From an uncultured Clostridia bacterium (GTDB lineage: Bacteria; Bacillota; Clostridia; Christensenellales; UBA1242), in the NCBI GenBank assembly GCA_934746515.1, contig CAKVFH010000006.1:5312-69311 (forward strand): a DNA stretch of 64,000 nucleotides. Direction: 5' to 3'. Below, one piece after another: positions 49,544-58,591 of this stretch (its first letter is position 1; each line of letters starts with the position of its first letter). The notes below the pieces were generated by a model. The model ran no database searches. It was not told the DNA's origin and saw only the letters and a program-made list of their open reading frames with translations. The translations under genes and the position numbers were made by a program.

Positions 49544-50281
49544 TTGGAAGAGATTAAACTAAAAGGAATTGTAATTAAAGCATCAGATTTTAAAGATAGT
49601 GATAAAATTGTCACTATTTTTTCTGCTGAAAAAGGACTTATCAAAGCGAGAGTTCGCGGAGTTAAAAAAAATAAAGCAAAACTTGCGTTTGCTGTTCAGC
49701 CTTTTGCATTTGTCGAATTTATGCTCACTGAAAGAGATGGATTTTACACTGTTATAAACGCAACGAGCATAGATCAATTTTTTAATATTACTGCAGATTT
49801 TGATAACTATATTTTTATGTTAGCTTGTCTTGAAATTGTTCAGAAGACTGTTAAAGAAAATGAAAGTCAGGTTGATTTGTTTGTCCTTTTGTTAAATTCA
49901 CTAAAACTTGTAAGCTATGAAAATGTTTCATCAATGAATGTGTTTATTAAGTTTGTTATTGAGTCAATGAAATATCTGGGTTTTTGGTTTGTGTTTGATA
50001 GATGTGCTTCGTGCGGGGCAGAATTAAATGAAAATAATGTTGGTTTTTCGTATGAGTTCAATGGCTTGCTGTGTCCAAAGTGTATGAATAAAAATGATTA
50101 TTTGCAACTATCAAAAGGCGAGTATTTGATTTTAAGAAATATCAGCGCCTGCAACATTGAAAAACTTTCGTCATTGCATTTTCTTTCTCGCGATGATAAA
50201 ATTTCTGTAATCACGATGCTATGCAAAGTTTTCAGACTTTTGACTGATGAAGAAATAACCACGATAAAACAGTTCTTGTAA
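49544..50281 (+). CDS. recO: DNA repair protein RecO
   Basis: Loads RecA on SSB-coated gaps together with RecR. The 245 residues have an N-terminal OB fold (LKGIVIKASDFKDSDKIVTI, ARVRGVKKNKAKL), a helical middle and a four-cysteine zinc finger, CASCGAEL and CPKCM. The start codon is TTG at 49544, preceded by GGATG; the nearest ATG, at 49537, is in another frame and stops at once. A rare start codon suggests low expression. Confidence 0.92.
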   Translation: MEEIKLKGIVIKASDFKDSDKIVTIFSAEKGLIKARVRGVKKNKAKLAFAVQPFAFVEFMLTERDGFYTVINATSIDQFFNITADFDNYIFMLACLEIVQKTVKENESQVDLFVLLLNSLKLVSYENVSSMNVFIKFVIESMKYLGFWFVFDRCASCGAELNENNVGFSYEFNGLLCPKCMNKNDYLQLSKGEYLILRNISACNIEKLSSLHFLSRDDKISVITMLCKVFRLLTDEEITTIKQFL

Positions 50282-50323
50282 ATTTAAAATAGATAACAAA
50301 AAAAAGTATAGGAAATATTTCAA

Positions 50324-51364
50324 ATGGAAAATAGGTTTAACAAAAGACAATCAAATTTCGAACTTCTCCGAATAATTGCAATGCTTCTAATAGTTATGCA
50401 TCATGCGGCAATGTATAATGGAACAAGTTTTTCAGGTTTTGGTTCTAAGTTTAATAGAATTTTGATGCTAGGTGGTAAACTTGGTGTTGATATTTTTGTG
50501 CTGATTTCAGCCTATTTTATGGTTGATAAAAATTTTAAATTTTCAAGGATAATAAATCTTATTATTCAAACTACTTTTTATTCGCTACTAATATATGTCC
50601 TTTTTTGTTGCTTTGGATTAGAAAAATTTACTTTTAAAGACTTTTTGCAATCAAGTGTTTTTGCTTGTTTCACTCGATATGGTTTTATTACTAACTATTT
50701 ATTATTGTTGTTAATTTCACCGCTATTAAATATTGTTATTAAAAACTTAACACAAAAGCAGTATGTAATTATTTGTTCGTTTATTTTTGGTGTGGTTTTA
50801 TTTCCGTATATTTGGCATTGTTTATTTAATGAATATATGAATTTTCCTTCTATTAGCTATTTTTCGTTCTTTATTTGTCTGTATTTTATTGCGGGGTATA
50901 TAAAAAAGTATGGCGTTGGCTTGTCAAATAAACAAGTCATCTGGTTATTATGTTTATTTATAATTTTCCAGGTCAGCACAGTATTTTCCACAATAAGAGA
51001 AGTGGATACTATTTTTGCACTTGGAAATACAATGATTTCTATTTTACTTTTATTGGTATTTAAAAATTTCAATTTTCAGTCAAAGTTTATAAACAGAGTA
51101 TCTTCTCACACTTTAGGTGTTTATTTAATTCATGAGCATTATTGCATAAGAGCATTCTGGTGGAAATACTTCTTTGGTTTAATACCTTTTAGTTCAAAAT
51201 GGGGATATTTTGGAATGGTTATTTTGGCTGTTGTGATAACTTTTGTAATTTGTGAATTCATAGATTTATTAAGGGAAGTTACTGTTCACAAGTTATATGT
51301 TTCAATTTGTAATAAAATTGATAAAAAGAGACAAGAAAAAGTTGAGCAAAGTGGTTTGCAATAG
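50324..51364 (+). CDS. membrane acyltransferase (family 3, OafA/WecH type)
   Basis: The 346-residue protein has about ten membrane helices. It begins with the family hallmark NFELLRIIAMLLIVMHH, where the Arg and the His pair are the conserved catalytic residues, followed by KLGVDIFVLISAYFMV, and has SHTLGVYLIHEHYCIR near the end. Such enzymes move acyl groups (often acetyl) onto cell-surface sugars. No sugar or glycan genes are adjacent, so the acceptor is unknown. The reading differs from neighbours in having more ATA and AT-rich codons, and it interrupts the recO-ppdK region, so recent acquisition is possible. Confidence 0.88.
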   Translation: MENRFNKRQSNFELLRIIAMLLIVMHHAAMYNGTSFSGFGSKFNRILMLGGKLGVDIFVLISAYFMVDKNFKFSRIINLIIQTTFYSLLIYVLFCCFGLEKFTFKDFLQSSVFACFTRYGFITNYLLLLLISPLLNIVIKNLTQKQYVIICSFIFGVVLFPYIWHCLFNEYMNFPSISYFSFFICLYFIAGYIKKYGVGLSNKQVIWLLCLFIIFQVSTVFSTIREVDTIFALGNTMISILLLLVFKNFNFQSKFINRVSSHTLGVYLIHEHYCIRAFWWKYFFGLIPFSSKWGYFGMVILAVVITFVICEFIDLLREVTVHKLYVSICNKIDKKRQEKVEQSGLQ

Positions 51365-51437
51365 TTTGAGTGTGCTTATATTTTATGTTAATTTTATTAA
51401 AAGCAAATTTCTGTGGGGAAAAGAAATTTAGCATGGT

Positions 51438-51528
51438 AATGACTGGCTAAATTTTATTATATAATGGCATTGTGTTCGGCAGGTGCTGATTGGCTGTAAA
51501 ATTTCATTTATATCGTTTATAAATTTTA
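51438..51528 (+). promoter_or_regulatory. possible promoter and structured leader or small RNA
   Basis: ATGACT (51438-51443), 16-bp spacer, TATAAT (51460-51465). The transcript would begin near 51472 and run through a GC-richer patch (TTCGGCAGGTGCTGATTGGC) and a hairpin TAAAATTT (51497-51504) / AAATTTTA (51521-51528). The next gene starts at 51611. I cannot tell a long leader from a small RNA. Confidence 0.3.
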
Positions 51529-51610
51529 TGTAACTTCAATATTTGTGCTTTGTTTGACTTGTAGGTCACGAAAGTGTTAGTATTCGCATACAAAATTTAA
51601 AGGAGACGAG

Positions 51611-51961
51611 ATGATGAAAATTGAAGAAATTGGCTTTTGCCCTTGTTGTTTTAATGACGAAAAAAGTGGTGCTGTGATAAATTTTTACACATTGAGAGAG
51701 GATAATGGTGATCTTAAAGAAATCCATATCTTTGGTGATGACGACTTTGATGTTCCATCAGCAAATCAAACTGTTAAAGAAGCAACTTTTTCAGATGATG
51801 GAAAGTTTGTTACTGAAGTTGTTTGCCCAAGATGCAAAGAACACATTGAAGTTAAAATTCCTATTGTTAAACAACAATTAGAAGCATTCAAACATTTTGA
51901 AAAAGGTGATGAACCACTTAAAGTAGCTTCTAAAGTTGCAGCTGAAAAAACTGCTAACTAA
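51611..51961 (+). CDS. small Cys4 zinc-ribbon-like protein, unknown function
   Basis: The 116-residue protein has FCPCCF near the start and CPRCKEH about 60 residues later, two CxxC pairs fit for one zinc site. Between them is an acidic beta-rich stretch (HIFGDDDFDVPSANQ). The C-terminal 30 residues form a charged, Ala/Lys-rich helix. AAGGAGACGAG gives a good ribosome site; ATG at 51611 or 51614 could start. It precedes ppdK but has its own terminator. I know no family for it. Confidence 0.7.
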   Translation: MMKIEEIGFCPCCFNDEKSGAVINFYTLREDNGDLKEIHIFGDDDFDVPSANQTVKEATFSDDGKFVTEVVCPRCKEHIEVKIPIVKQQLEAFKHFEKGDEPLKVASKVAAEKTAN

Positions 51962-51982
51962 TTGGTTATTAAAGTAAAATTA

Positions 51983-52017
51983 AAATGGGCTAAAATAAAA
52001 ATTTAGCTCATTTTTTT
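51983..52017 (+). terminator. terminator after the Cys4 protein
   Basis: AAATGGGCTAAA pairs with TTTAGCTCATTT (one G-U pair), then seven T. Confidence 0.8.
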
Positions 52018-52040
52018 GTGCAAAAAATTGCAAAAAGTTA

Positions 52041-52069
52041 TTGCTTTAAATATTTTGCTTTGTTATAAT
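52041..52069 (+). promoter_or_regulatory. sigma-A promoter of ppdK
   Basis: TTGCTT (52041-52046), 17-bp spacer, TATAAT (52064-52069). The ATG is 54 bases downstream, giving a longer leader than usual in this window. Confidence 0.7.
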
Positions 52070-52122
52070 CGTTAGTGACTGGTGATAAATCACTGGGCAA
52101 ATTATTTAAGGAGAAAATTTAT

Positions 52123-54789
52123 ATGCCTACAAAAAAATATGTTTACAAGTTTGCTGAAGGCAACAAAGACATGCGTGAACTTTTAGGCGGCAAAGGTGCT
52201 AACCTAGCTGAAATGGCTAGACTTGGTTTCCCAGTTCCTAACGGTTTCACAATTTCTACCGAAGCATGCACACAATACTATGAAGACGGTAGAGAAATCA
52301 ATGAAGAAATTCAAAAACAAATCAACGAACACATCGCTTGGCTTGAAAAGGAAAATGGAAAAAAGTTTGGTGATGAATCAGACCCATTGCTCGTTTCTGT
52401 TCGTTCAGGTGCTAGAGCTTCTATGCCTGGTATGATGGATACTATCCTTAACCTTGGTCTTAACGATGTTGCTGTTGAAGGCTTCGCTAAAAAGACAAAC
52501 AATCCTAGATTTGCTTATGACTCTTACAGAAGATTCATTCAAATGTATTCTGACGTTGTTATGGAAGTTAGCAAAAAAGAATTCGAAGCTAAAATTGATG
52601 CTTTGAAAGCTAAACGCGGTGTTAAACTTGATGTTGAGCTTACAGTTGATGATTTGAAAGAACTTGTTGCTGATTTTAAAGCAACTTACAAAAATGCACT
52701 TGGTAAAGATTTCCCACAAGATGCTAAAGAACAACTTATGGGCGCTGTTAAAGCCGTATTTAGATCATGGGATAACCCAAGAGCTAATGTTTACAGACAA
52801 ATGAACGATATCCCTTATTCTTGGGGTACTGCTGTAAATGTTCAAACCATGGTATTTGGTAACATGGGTGAAACATCAGGTACTGGTGTTGCATTCTCAA
52901 GAAACCCTGCAACTGGTGAACCAGGACTTATGGGTGAATACTTAATGAACGCACAAGGCGAAGACGTTGTTGCTGGTGTTAGAACTCCTGAAAAAGTTGA
53001 AACATCACTTAAAGAACACAACCCTGCAGTTTACAACCAACTTTTGGATACTGCTATGCGTCTTGAAAAACACTTCCATGATATGCAAGATATGGAATTC
53101 ACAGTTCAAGAAGGAAAACTTTATATGCTTCAAACAAGAAACGGTAAGAGAACTGCAGCTGCTGCTCTTCGTATTGCTTGCGATCTTGTTGATGAAGGTA
53201 TGATTGATGAAAAACAAGCTGTTCTTATGATCGAGCCAAAATCTCTTGATCAACTTTTGCACCCACAATTCGATCAAAAAGATTTGAAACAAGCAAAAGA
53301 AATTGCTTGTGGCCTTAACGCATCTCCTGGTGCTGGTGCTGGTAAAGTTGTTTTCAGCGCTGAAGAAGTTGAAGATTGGGTTAAAAACAAAGGTGAAAAG
53401 AGAGTTATTCTTGTTCGTCTTGAAACAAGCCCAGAAGATATTGTTGGTATGCAATACTCTCAAGGTATCTTGACAGTTCGTGGTGGTATGACATCTCACG
53501 CTGCAGTTGTTGCTCGTGGTATGGGTGCTTGCTGCGTTTCTGGTTGCGGTAACAACAATGAAGTTGCTATTGATGAAGACAAGAAAGTTATCACTATCAA
53601 TGGTGTAACATTCCATGAAGGTGATTGGATGAGTCTTGATGGTTCTACTGGTAAAATTTACGATAGAGAAATCAAAACTGTTCCAGCTGATGTAAACTCA
53701 GGTTATTTCGGAAGAATTATGGCTTGGGCTGACAAATACAAAGCTCTCTTGGTTAGAACAAACGCTGATTCTCCAAAAGATGCTAAACAAGCTTATGCTT
53801 TTGGTGCTAGCGGTATTGGTCTTTGCAGAACAGAACACATGTTCTTTGCTGAAGACAGAATTCCAGCTATCCGTGAAATGATTTGTTCTGATACTGTTGA
53901 ACAAAGAAAAGTTGCTCTTGCTAAACTTGAACCAATGCAACAAAGCGACTTCGAAGGCATTTATGAAGCTATGGAAGGAAATCCTGTAACAATTCGTTTC
54001 CTTGATCCACCACTACATGAATTCGTTCCAACAGAAGAAAAAGATATTGAACTTCTTGCTAAAACTCAAGGCAAGACAGTTGCTCAAGTTAAGAATATCA
54101 TTGATTCTTTGAAAGAATTCAACCCAATGATGGGACACCGTGGTTGCCGTCTTGCTGTAACATATCCTGAAATTGCTGAAATGCAAACAAGAGCCGTTAT
54201 GCAAGCTGCTATCAATGTTGCTAAAAAACACAAAGATTGGAAAGTTGTTCCAGAAATCATGATTCCACTTGTTGGCGAAGTTAAAGAACTTAAATTTGTT
54301 AAAGATGTTGTTTGCAAAACAGCTGATGAAGTTCTTGCAAAGAATGGTTTTGACAAAGAAGCATTCCCATATCATGTTGGTACTATGATTGAAATTCCTC
54401 GTGCAGCTCTTACTGCTGACGAAATCGCTAAAGAAGCTGAATTCTTCTCATTTGGTACAAATGACCTTACTCAAATGACATTCGGTTTCTCTCGTGATGA
54501 TGCTGGTAAATTCCTTGGAGCTTACTATGCAAACAAGATTTATGAATCTGACCCATTTGCTAAACTTGACCAAGTTGGTGTAGGCAAACTTGTTAAGATG
54601 GCTGTTGATCTTGGTAAACAAACTCGTCCAAATATCAAACTTGGTATCTGCGGTGAACACGGTGGTGATCCATCAACAATTGAGTTCTGTCACAAAGTTG
54701 GCTTAACTTATGTTTCATGCTCACCATTCAGAGTTCCTATTGCTAGACTTGCTGCTGCTCAAGCAAACATCAAGTTCCCAAGAAACTAA
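52123..54789 (+). CDS. ppdK: pyruvate, phosphate dikinase
   Basis: Interconverts pyruvate, ATP and phosphate with PEP, AMP and PPi; in anaerobes it often works in glycolysis to save energy. The 888 residues have the ATP-grasp domain (GGKGANLAEMARLG), the phosphohistidine motif GGMTSHAAVVARGMG and the PEP domain with GLCRTEHMFF, GTMIEIPRAAL, FFSFGTNDLTQ and the catalytic Cys in KLGICGEHGGDP. Start at 52123 has AAGGAG. Codon use is biased to GCT, GGT, GTT and CTT, with more AAC and TAC than its neighbours, the sign of a highly expressed gene. The PpdK regulatory kinase gene usually found near dnaG is not in the window. Confidence 0.97.
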   Translation: MPTKKYVYKFAEGNKDMRELLGGKGANLAEMARLGFPVPNGFTISTEACTQYYEDGREINEEIQKQINEHIAWLEKENGKKFGDESDPLLVSVRSGARASMPGMMDTILNLGLNDVAVEGFAKKTNNPRFAYDSYRRFIQMYSDVVMEVSKKEFEAKIDALKAKRGVKLDVELTVDDLKELVADFKATYKNALGKDFPQDAKEQLMGAVKAVFRSWDNPRANVYRQMNDIPYSWGTAVNVQTMVFGNMGETSGTGVAFSRNPATGEPGLMGEYLMNAQGEDVVAGVRTPEKVETSLKEHNPAVYNQLLDTAMRLEKHFHDMQDMEFTVQEGKLYMLQTRNGKRTAAAALRIACDLVDEGMIDEKQAVLMIEPKSLDQLLHPQFDQKDLKQAKEIACGLNASPGAGAGKVVFSAEEVEDWVKNKGEKRVILVRLETSPEDIVGMQYSQGILTVRGGMTSHAAVVARGMGACCVSGCGNNNEVAIDEDKKVITINGVTFHEGDWMSLDGSTGKIYDREIKTVPADVNSGYFGRIMAWADKYKALLVRTNADSPKDAKQAYAFGASGIGLCRTEHMFFAEDRIPAIREMICSDTVEQRKVALAKLEPMQQSDFEGIYEAMEGNPVTIRFLDPPLHEFVPTEEKDIELLAKTQGKTVAQVKNIIDSLKEFNPMMGHRGCRLAVTYPEIAEMQTRAVMQAAINVAKKHKDWKVVPEIMIPLVGEVKELKFVKDVVCKTADEVLAKNGFDKEAFPYHVGTMIEIPRAALTADEIAKEAEFFSFGTNDLTQMTFGFSRDDAGKFLGAYYANKIYESDPFAKLDQVGVGKLVKMAVDLGKQTRPNIKLGICGEHGGDPSTIEFCHKVGLTYVSCSPFRVPIARLAAAQANIKFPRN

Positions 54790-54804
54790 TAGGTTAGTTA
54801 AATT

Positions 54805-54836
54805 AAAAATCTAGGCGTTTTGCCTAGATTTTTTTA
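54805..54836 (+). terminator. terminator after ppdK
   Basis: AAAAATCTAGGC (54805-54816) pairs with GCCTAGATTTTT (54822-54833), 5-base loop, then T. Confidence 0.9.
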
Positions 54837-55059
54837 TGAGAAAAATTTGCTTTAAAAAAGTGTGGGAAGGTTTTTTGTAATTTAGAAAAAATATTGTAAT
54901 CATGCAGTGATTTGTTGTAACTGTGCATGAAATTATTTTTAATTTGATTGTTGTTTTGTGATTAACTTTTATCTTGTTTAAAAATCTATGCGTGAAATAA
55001 CCCGAATTTTGGGGAATAAAAAAGATTATTAAATAAAAACGGAAAATGGGACTATTTAT
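54837..55059. other. gene-free stretch after ppdK
   Basis: AT-rich and without an open frame of substance. It contains one inverted repeat, TCATGCA (54900-54906) / TGCATGA (54924-54930), with neighbouring GT/AC pairs, that could be an operator or a small hairpin. I see no RNA gene here. Confidence 0.4.
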
Positions 55060-55089
55060 TTGACTTTAAGTTTTTAAAAACAATATAAT
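55060..55089 (+). promoter_or_regulatory. promoter of the lipoprotein pair
   Basis: TTGACT (55060-55065), 18-bp spacer, TATAAT (55084-55089), 23 bases before the ATG. Confidence 0.7.
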
Positions 55090-55112
55090 AAATGTACAAT
55101 AAGGATAACTAT

Positions 55113-56090
55113 ATGAAAAGAAATTTTTACAAATTATTCCTATGTTTTGTTCTTGCGGTTGTTTTGCCGTTTTCTTTTGTTGGTTGCAAAAAGTCAAGTA
55201 AGGGCGATGGAAACAATAGTGAAAATAGCAATAATGGCGGAAATAATCAGAATCCGCAAGAAGAAAGTTATGTTTTAAACGACACAGAAATAACAAAAAT
55301 TGTTGGGAAACTTTCAGACGCGAATGATGAATTTATCACCAGTTTAAATGCTGCAAATTTGCTTAAACCAAATGATTATCCAGAGAAAATGGGCGATAAA
55401 ACATATCCAGTTTTAAACTATGCTTATTATCCATCAATTTTTTATAGCGCATATAGTGCGGGAATAAAAAAAGATAAAACTTATGCCTATATAAATGATG
55501 TGAGAAAGAAATATTTGGAAGTAAAAACAAACGAAAATAATGACAAAATTTTCATTAAAATTGCTACAAATGATTCAGGAAATTTCGTTTATTTTAATTA
55601 TGAAATAACAACCAATGAAGGCGAAATTGATTCAGTTTCAATAGCTTTTTTGGAGACAAAAGACTCAGAGGGAAAACGTATTTCATTTTCACAAAGTTTT
55701 CTTGACTATAAAAACAAAATTTTGGAAACAAGTTTTGGCCTAATTAGTGAATTTTCAAGTACGAATGAACAATTTTTTAAAAATAACTTTACAAAAGATA
55801 AATTTGCATTGATTCCAGAAAATTCTTGGGGATATAGTTTCTATCAAAAACTTGAATTTGGTGGAACAAAAAATCACAAATGGAACACAGAAAATATGCC
55901 ATCAAATTCAGACTTTTTGGCTAGCTTTGACAAGTTTGAGTTTTTGGATGCTTTCGATAAAAATAATGAATACAAAAATCTTTCTAACGACAAACTAACA
56001 ACAATTACTAATGATATTTTCAGCTATGTTGATATACAAGGAAAGATTGTTTATAGTAAAGAATATTTTACATTTGAAAAAGCGAATTAA
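55113..56090 (+). CDS. lipoprotein, unknown function
   Basis: The 325-residue protein has a signal peptide with lipobox FVGC (MKRNFYKLFLCFVLAVVLPF), then a Gly/Asn/Ser linker (SKGDGNNSENSNNGGNN) and a folded domain of about 270 residues, rich in Asn, Lys, Phe and Tyr. No motif is recognised. The start at 55113 has AAGGA. The BspA-type lipoprotein follows 12 bp later, so the two are probably cotranscribed and work at the cell surface. Confidence 0.8.
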   Translation: MKRNFYKLFLCFVLAVVLPFSFVGCKKSSKGDGNNSENSNNGGNNQNPQEESYVLNDTEITKIVGKLSDANDEFITSLNAANLLKPNDYPEKMGDKTYPVLNYAYYPSIFYSAYSAGIKKDKTYAYINDVRKKYLEVKTNENNDKIFIKIATNDSGNFVYFNYEITTNEGEIDSVSIAFLETKDSEGKRISFSQSFLDYKNKILETSFGLISEFSSTNEQFFKNNFTKDKFALIPENSWGYSFYQKLEFGGTKNHKWNTENMPSNSDFLASFDKFEFLDAFDKNNEYKNLSNDKLTTITNDIFSYVDIQGKIVYSKEYFTFEKAN

Positions 56091-56102
56091 GGAGTAATTT
56101 CG

Positions 56103-58433
56103 ATGAAAAAATTTAAAAATTTATTGTATTTGTTGCTAATTTTGCCACTTTGTTTTGTTTTTGTATCTTGCAAAAAAGACGGTGGCAGTGGTGGCGATAA
56201 AGGTGGAAATGTAACACCGCCAGATAACAATCCTACTGTGCCAACACAGACCTATTCGGTTTCGTATGACTATAACTTACCGGAAGGATATGATTTTATT
56301 TTGAATGATTTTACTGCTAGTAATATTGAAGTTGGCAAGTCAACAAAACTTGCACTTGTGCCAGACTCAAAACTCAGTCCTTACTTTTTGGGTTGGAGCA
56401 GAGAAGGTTCAACCGAAATCTTGACAGATGACATTACAAGCAATTCATCAACAGAAATTAAGCTTCAAGGAAATTGGGATGAAGAAAAAATAAAAACTTA
56501 TTATTATAGCGACGGATTTGTGTTTGCTGTTAGTGGTAGTGAAATTGCTATTTCAAGTTATGATGGATTAAGTGAAACTGTCATTATTCCAAAGTATGTT
56601 ACAATTGATGGGGTTGATTATTCGGTAACAGAAATTTGCGATTCAGTTTTTAAAGATAAAAACATCAGCAAAGTTATTTTAAATTGTGGTGATGTTATTA
56701 TTGATAACTATGCTTTTTATGGAACAAAGATTTCAACTTTTGATTTTTCAAAGGTTAGTTCAATTGGTGAGAATGCGTTTAGAAAAACTGCATTAACATC
56801 TGTGAATCTTTCTAATGGTTTGGTTAGTGTGGGAAAATATGCTTTTGCTGATTGCGAAAATTTGACCGCTTTTGATTTTAATGATGCTGGTTTTGATATT
56901 CCAAGTGGACTTTTTAGTGGCTGCACAAAACTTTCTTTAATTCAGAAAGCAGACAATTTGACTTCGATTGGAAGCTATGCTTTTTCAAATTGCTCATCTC
57001 TTACAAATATTGATTTTATTGGCGATAAAGTTAATTATATTTATGAATATGCTTTTGAAAATTGCTCAAATGCTTTGACTGCAACAATTCCTGAAAAGGT
57101 TATTCATGTTTATGGACATTTGTTTGACGGATGTGATAAATTGCAGGCTCTCACAATCAGCAAACTTTATGTTACTTCTTCAAATACTGGTGCTGACAAA
57201 TTGCTGAACCATATTGGTGGCACTGATTCGCTTGGCAATTCACTAAAAACTATTACTATGGTTGGTAATTCAACTTCAAGGCTGCCACAAAATTATTTTG
57301 ACGGACTTGCTGCGCTTGAAACTTTTGTTATGTGTGACTCTATTATGCATGTGGAAAATTATGCATTTAGAGAATGTGCTAATCTTAAAAATATCACACT
57401 TTCGAACAATATAAGTCTTGATGATTTTTCATATTATGCTTTTTATGGAACAAAGTTTTTGAATGAAATGACAGAACCATTTATTTATAAAGATAATATT
57501 ATTTATGTCCCAAACAATATTTCAGCTGAATATGAAATTCCTGCAAATGTTGTTAAAATTTGCAGTAGTGCATTCCAAGGCAATAGCTCGCTCCAAAAAA
57601 TTACTATTTCTGAAAATATTGCAACAATTGGAAGTGGTGCATTTGCTGATTGCGCAAATTTAACTCAAGTTGTGTTTAAAGATAATTCAAATCTTACAAA
57701 AATTGAATCAAGACTATTTTATAATTGCATGAAACTTGAAAGTATCAATCTTGAAAAACTGTCAGCACTCACAAAAATTGGTGATGAAGCATTTTACGGT
57801 GTTAAAATTTCTAGGTTTGTTATGCCAGCATCAGTAACTGAACTGGGTGTGTCTGTTTTCAGACAAGCCAAGATTGCAGAGATTGCAATTTCTGGATCAT
57901 CAGAAGTTTTCAGCACTGATAATGGAGTTTTATATAAAACTGAAGGCAGTGAAAAAACTCTTGTGCTGTATCCACTTTCAAAAACTGGAACATTGTTTGT
58001 TTGTCCTAGCGATGTGACAAAAGTTGCGGCTTATGCTTTTGCTGATGTAAAAAATCTCAATATCTATTTCACAAACTCAAGCATGGTTTGGGAAGGGTCT
58101 GAAGATTCACATGGTGAGACTGTTTATCGCTCATTCTTTAATGCTGAAAATATCAGTATTTTTAGTGAACAACAATCTTTCACAACCGAAGAAGCCAATG
58201 TTCAAAATATTTACTATTTAGTTTCAAGCAAAATTTCTTATGATCAAAAATCAAATTCAATTTCAATTGATGCTGATTTTGAAATGACACATCAATATAA
58301 TTTTGTTAAGTTTCAAGATAGTGCAACAGGTAAAATTTGCGTTGCATATTTTGAACTTAAAACCAATTCAGAAAATGTTGTTTCTGTTGTAGAAAACTCT
58401 CTTAAGGTGTTTGAAACAGATTTGTTAAGCTAA
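56103..58433 (+). CDS. BspA-type leucine-rich-repeat lipoprotein
   Basis: The 776-residue lipoprotein (lipobox FVSC) has a Gly/Pro/Thr linker, an InlB-type B-repeat-like module (about 50-130, with YFLGWSREG) and then a long array of LRR_5 (BspA) repeats (about 140-660). Examples are SIGENAFRKTALTSVNLSNG, IGSYAFSNCSSLTNIDF and IGSGAFADCANLTQVVFKD. A non-repeat beta-rich tail closes it. BspA-like proteins bind host or matrix proteins or other cells. Repeat arrays of this type are common in gut Bacillota. Confidence 0.92.
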   Translation: MKKFKNLLYLLLILPLCFVFVSCKKDGGSGGDKGGNVTPPDNNPTVPTQTYSVSYDYNLPEGYDFILNDFTASNIEVGKSTKLALVPDSKLSPYFLGWSREGSTEILTDDITSNSSTEIKLQGNWDEEKIKTYYYSDGFVFAVSGSEIAISSYDGLSETVIIPKYVTIDGVDYSVTEICDSVFKDKNISKVILNCGDVIIDNYAFYGTKISTFDFSKVSSIGENAFRKTALTSVNLSNGLVSVGKYAFADCENLTAFDFNDAGFDIPSGLFSGCTKLSLIQKADNLTSIGSYAFSNCSSLTNIDFIGDKVNYIYEYAFENCSNALTATIPEKVIHVYGHLFDGCDKLQALTISKLYVTSSNTGADKLLNHIGGTDSLGNSLKTITMVGNSTSRLPQNYFDGLAALETFVMCDSIMHVENYAFRECANLKNITLSNNISLDDFSYYAFYGTKFLNEMTEPFIYKDNIIYVPNNISAEYEIPANVVKICSSAFQGNSSLQKITISENIATIGSGAFADCANLTQVVFKDNSNLTKIESRLFYNCMKLESINLEKLSALTKIGDEAFYGVKISRFVMPASVTELGVSVFRQAKIAEIAISGSSEVFSTDNGVLYKTEGSEKTLVLYPLSKTGTLFVCPSDVTKVAAYAFADVKNLNIYFTNSSMVWEGSEDSHGETVYRSFFNAENISIFSEQQSFTTEEANVQNIYYLVSSKISYDQKSNSISIDADFEMTHQYNFVKFQDSATGKICVAYFELKTNSENVVSVVENSLKVFETDLLS

Positions 58434-58456
58434 AAATAAGTTTTTTAAATTAAAAT

Positions 58457-58492
58457 AAAAAGACAGGTTAAAAAAATAATCTGTCTTTTTTT
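58457..58492 (+). terminator. terminator after the lipoprotein pair
   Basis: AAAAGACAGGTTA pairs with TAATCTGTCTTTT (one G-U pair), then T. Confidence 0.8.
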
Positions 58493-58541
58493 GTGAAAAA
58501 TAAAGGGAATAGAAAAAAAATTTCGAATTTATATAGTGTAT

Positions 58542-58581
58542 GTAAATTTAGAAAAAATTATACATAAATTTACTTTTTTTT
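58542..58581 (+). terminator. terminator-like hairpin directly before dnaG
   Basis: GTAAATTTA (58542-58550) pairs with TAAATTTAC (58565-58573) across a 14-base loop, followed by eight T (58574-58581). AGGAG of dnaG starts one base later. It could be an attenuator or a second terminator for the lipoprotein message. Confidence 0.5.
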
Positions 58582-58591
58582 AGGAGCAGGG

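Noticed and set aside
52075..52122. Upstream extension of ppdK to 52075
   Set aside because: The extended peptide is not family-like and would start close to the -10 element; 52123 has a good AAGGAG site.
53005..53616. 203-codon minus-strand frame inside ppdK
   Set aside because: ppdK has clear family motifs throughout; the antisense frame has His/Asn/Phe-rich composition and no initiation signal.
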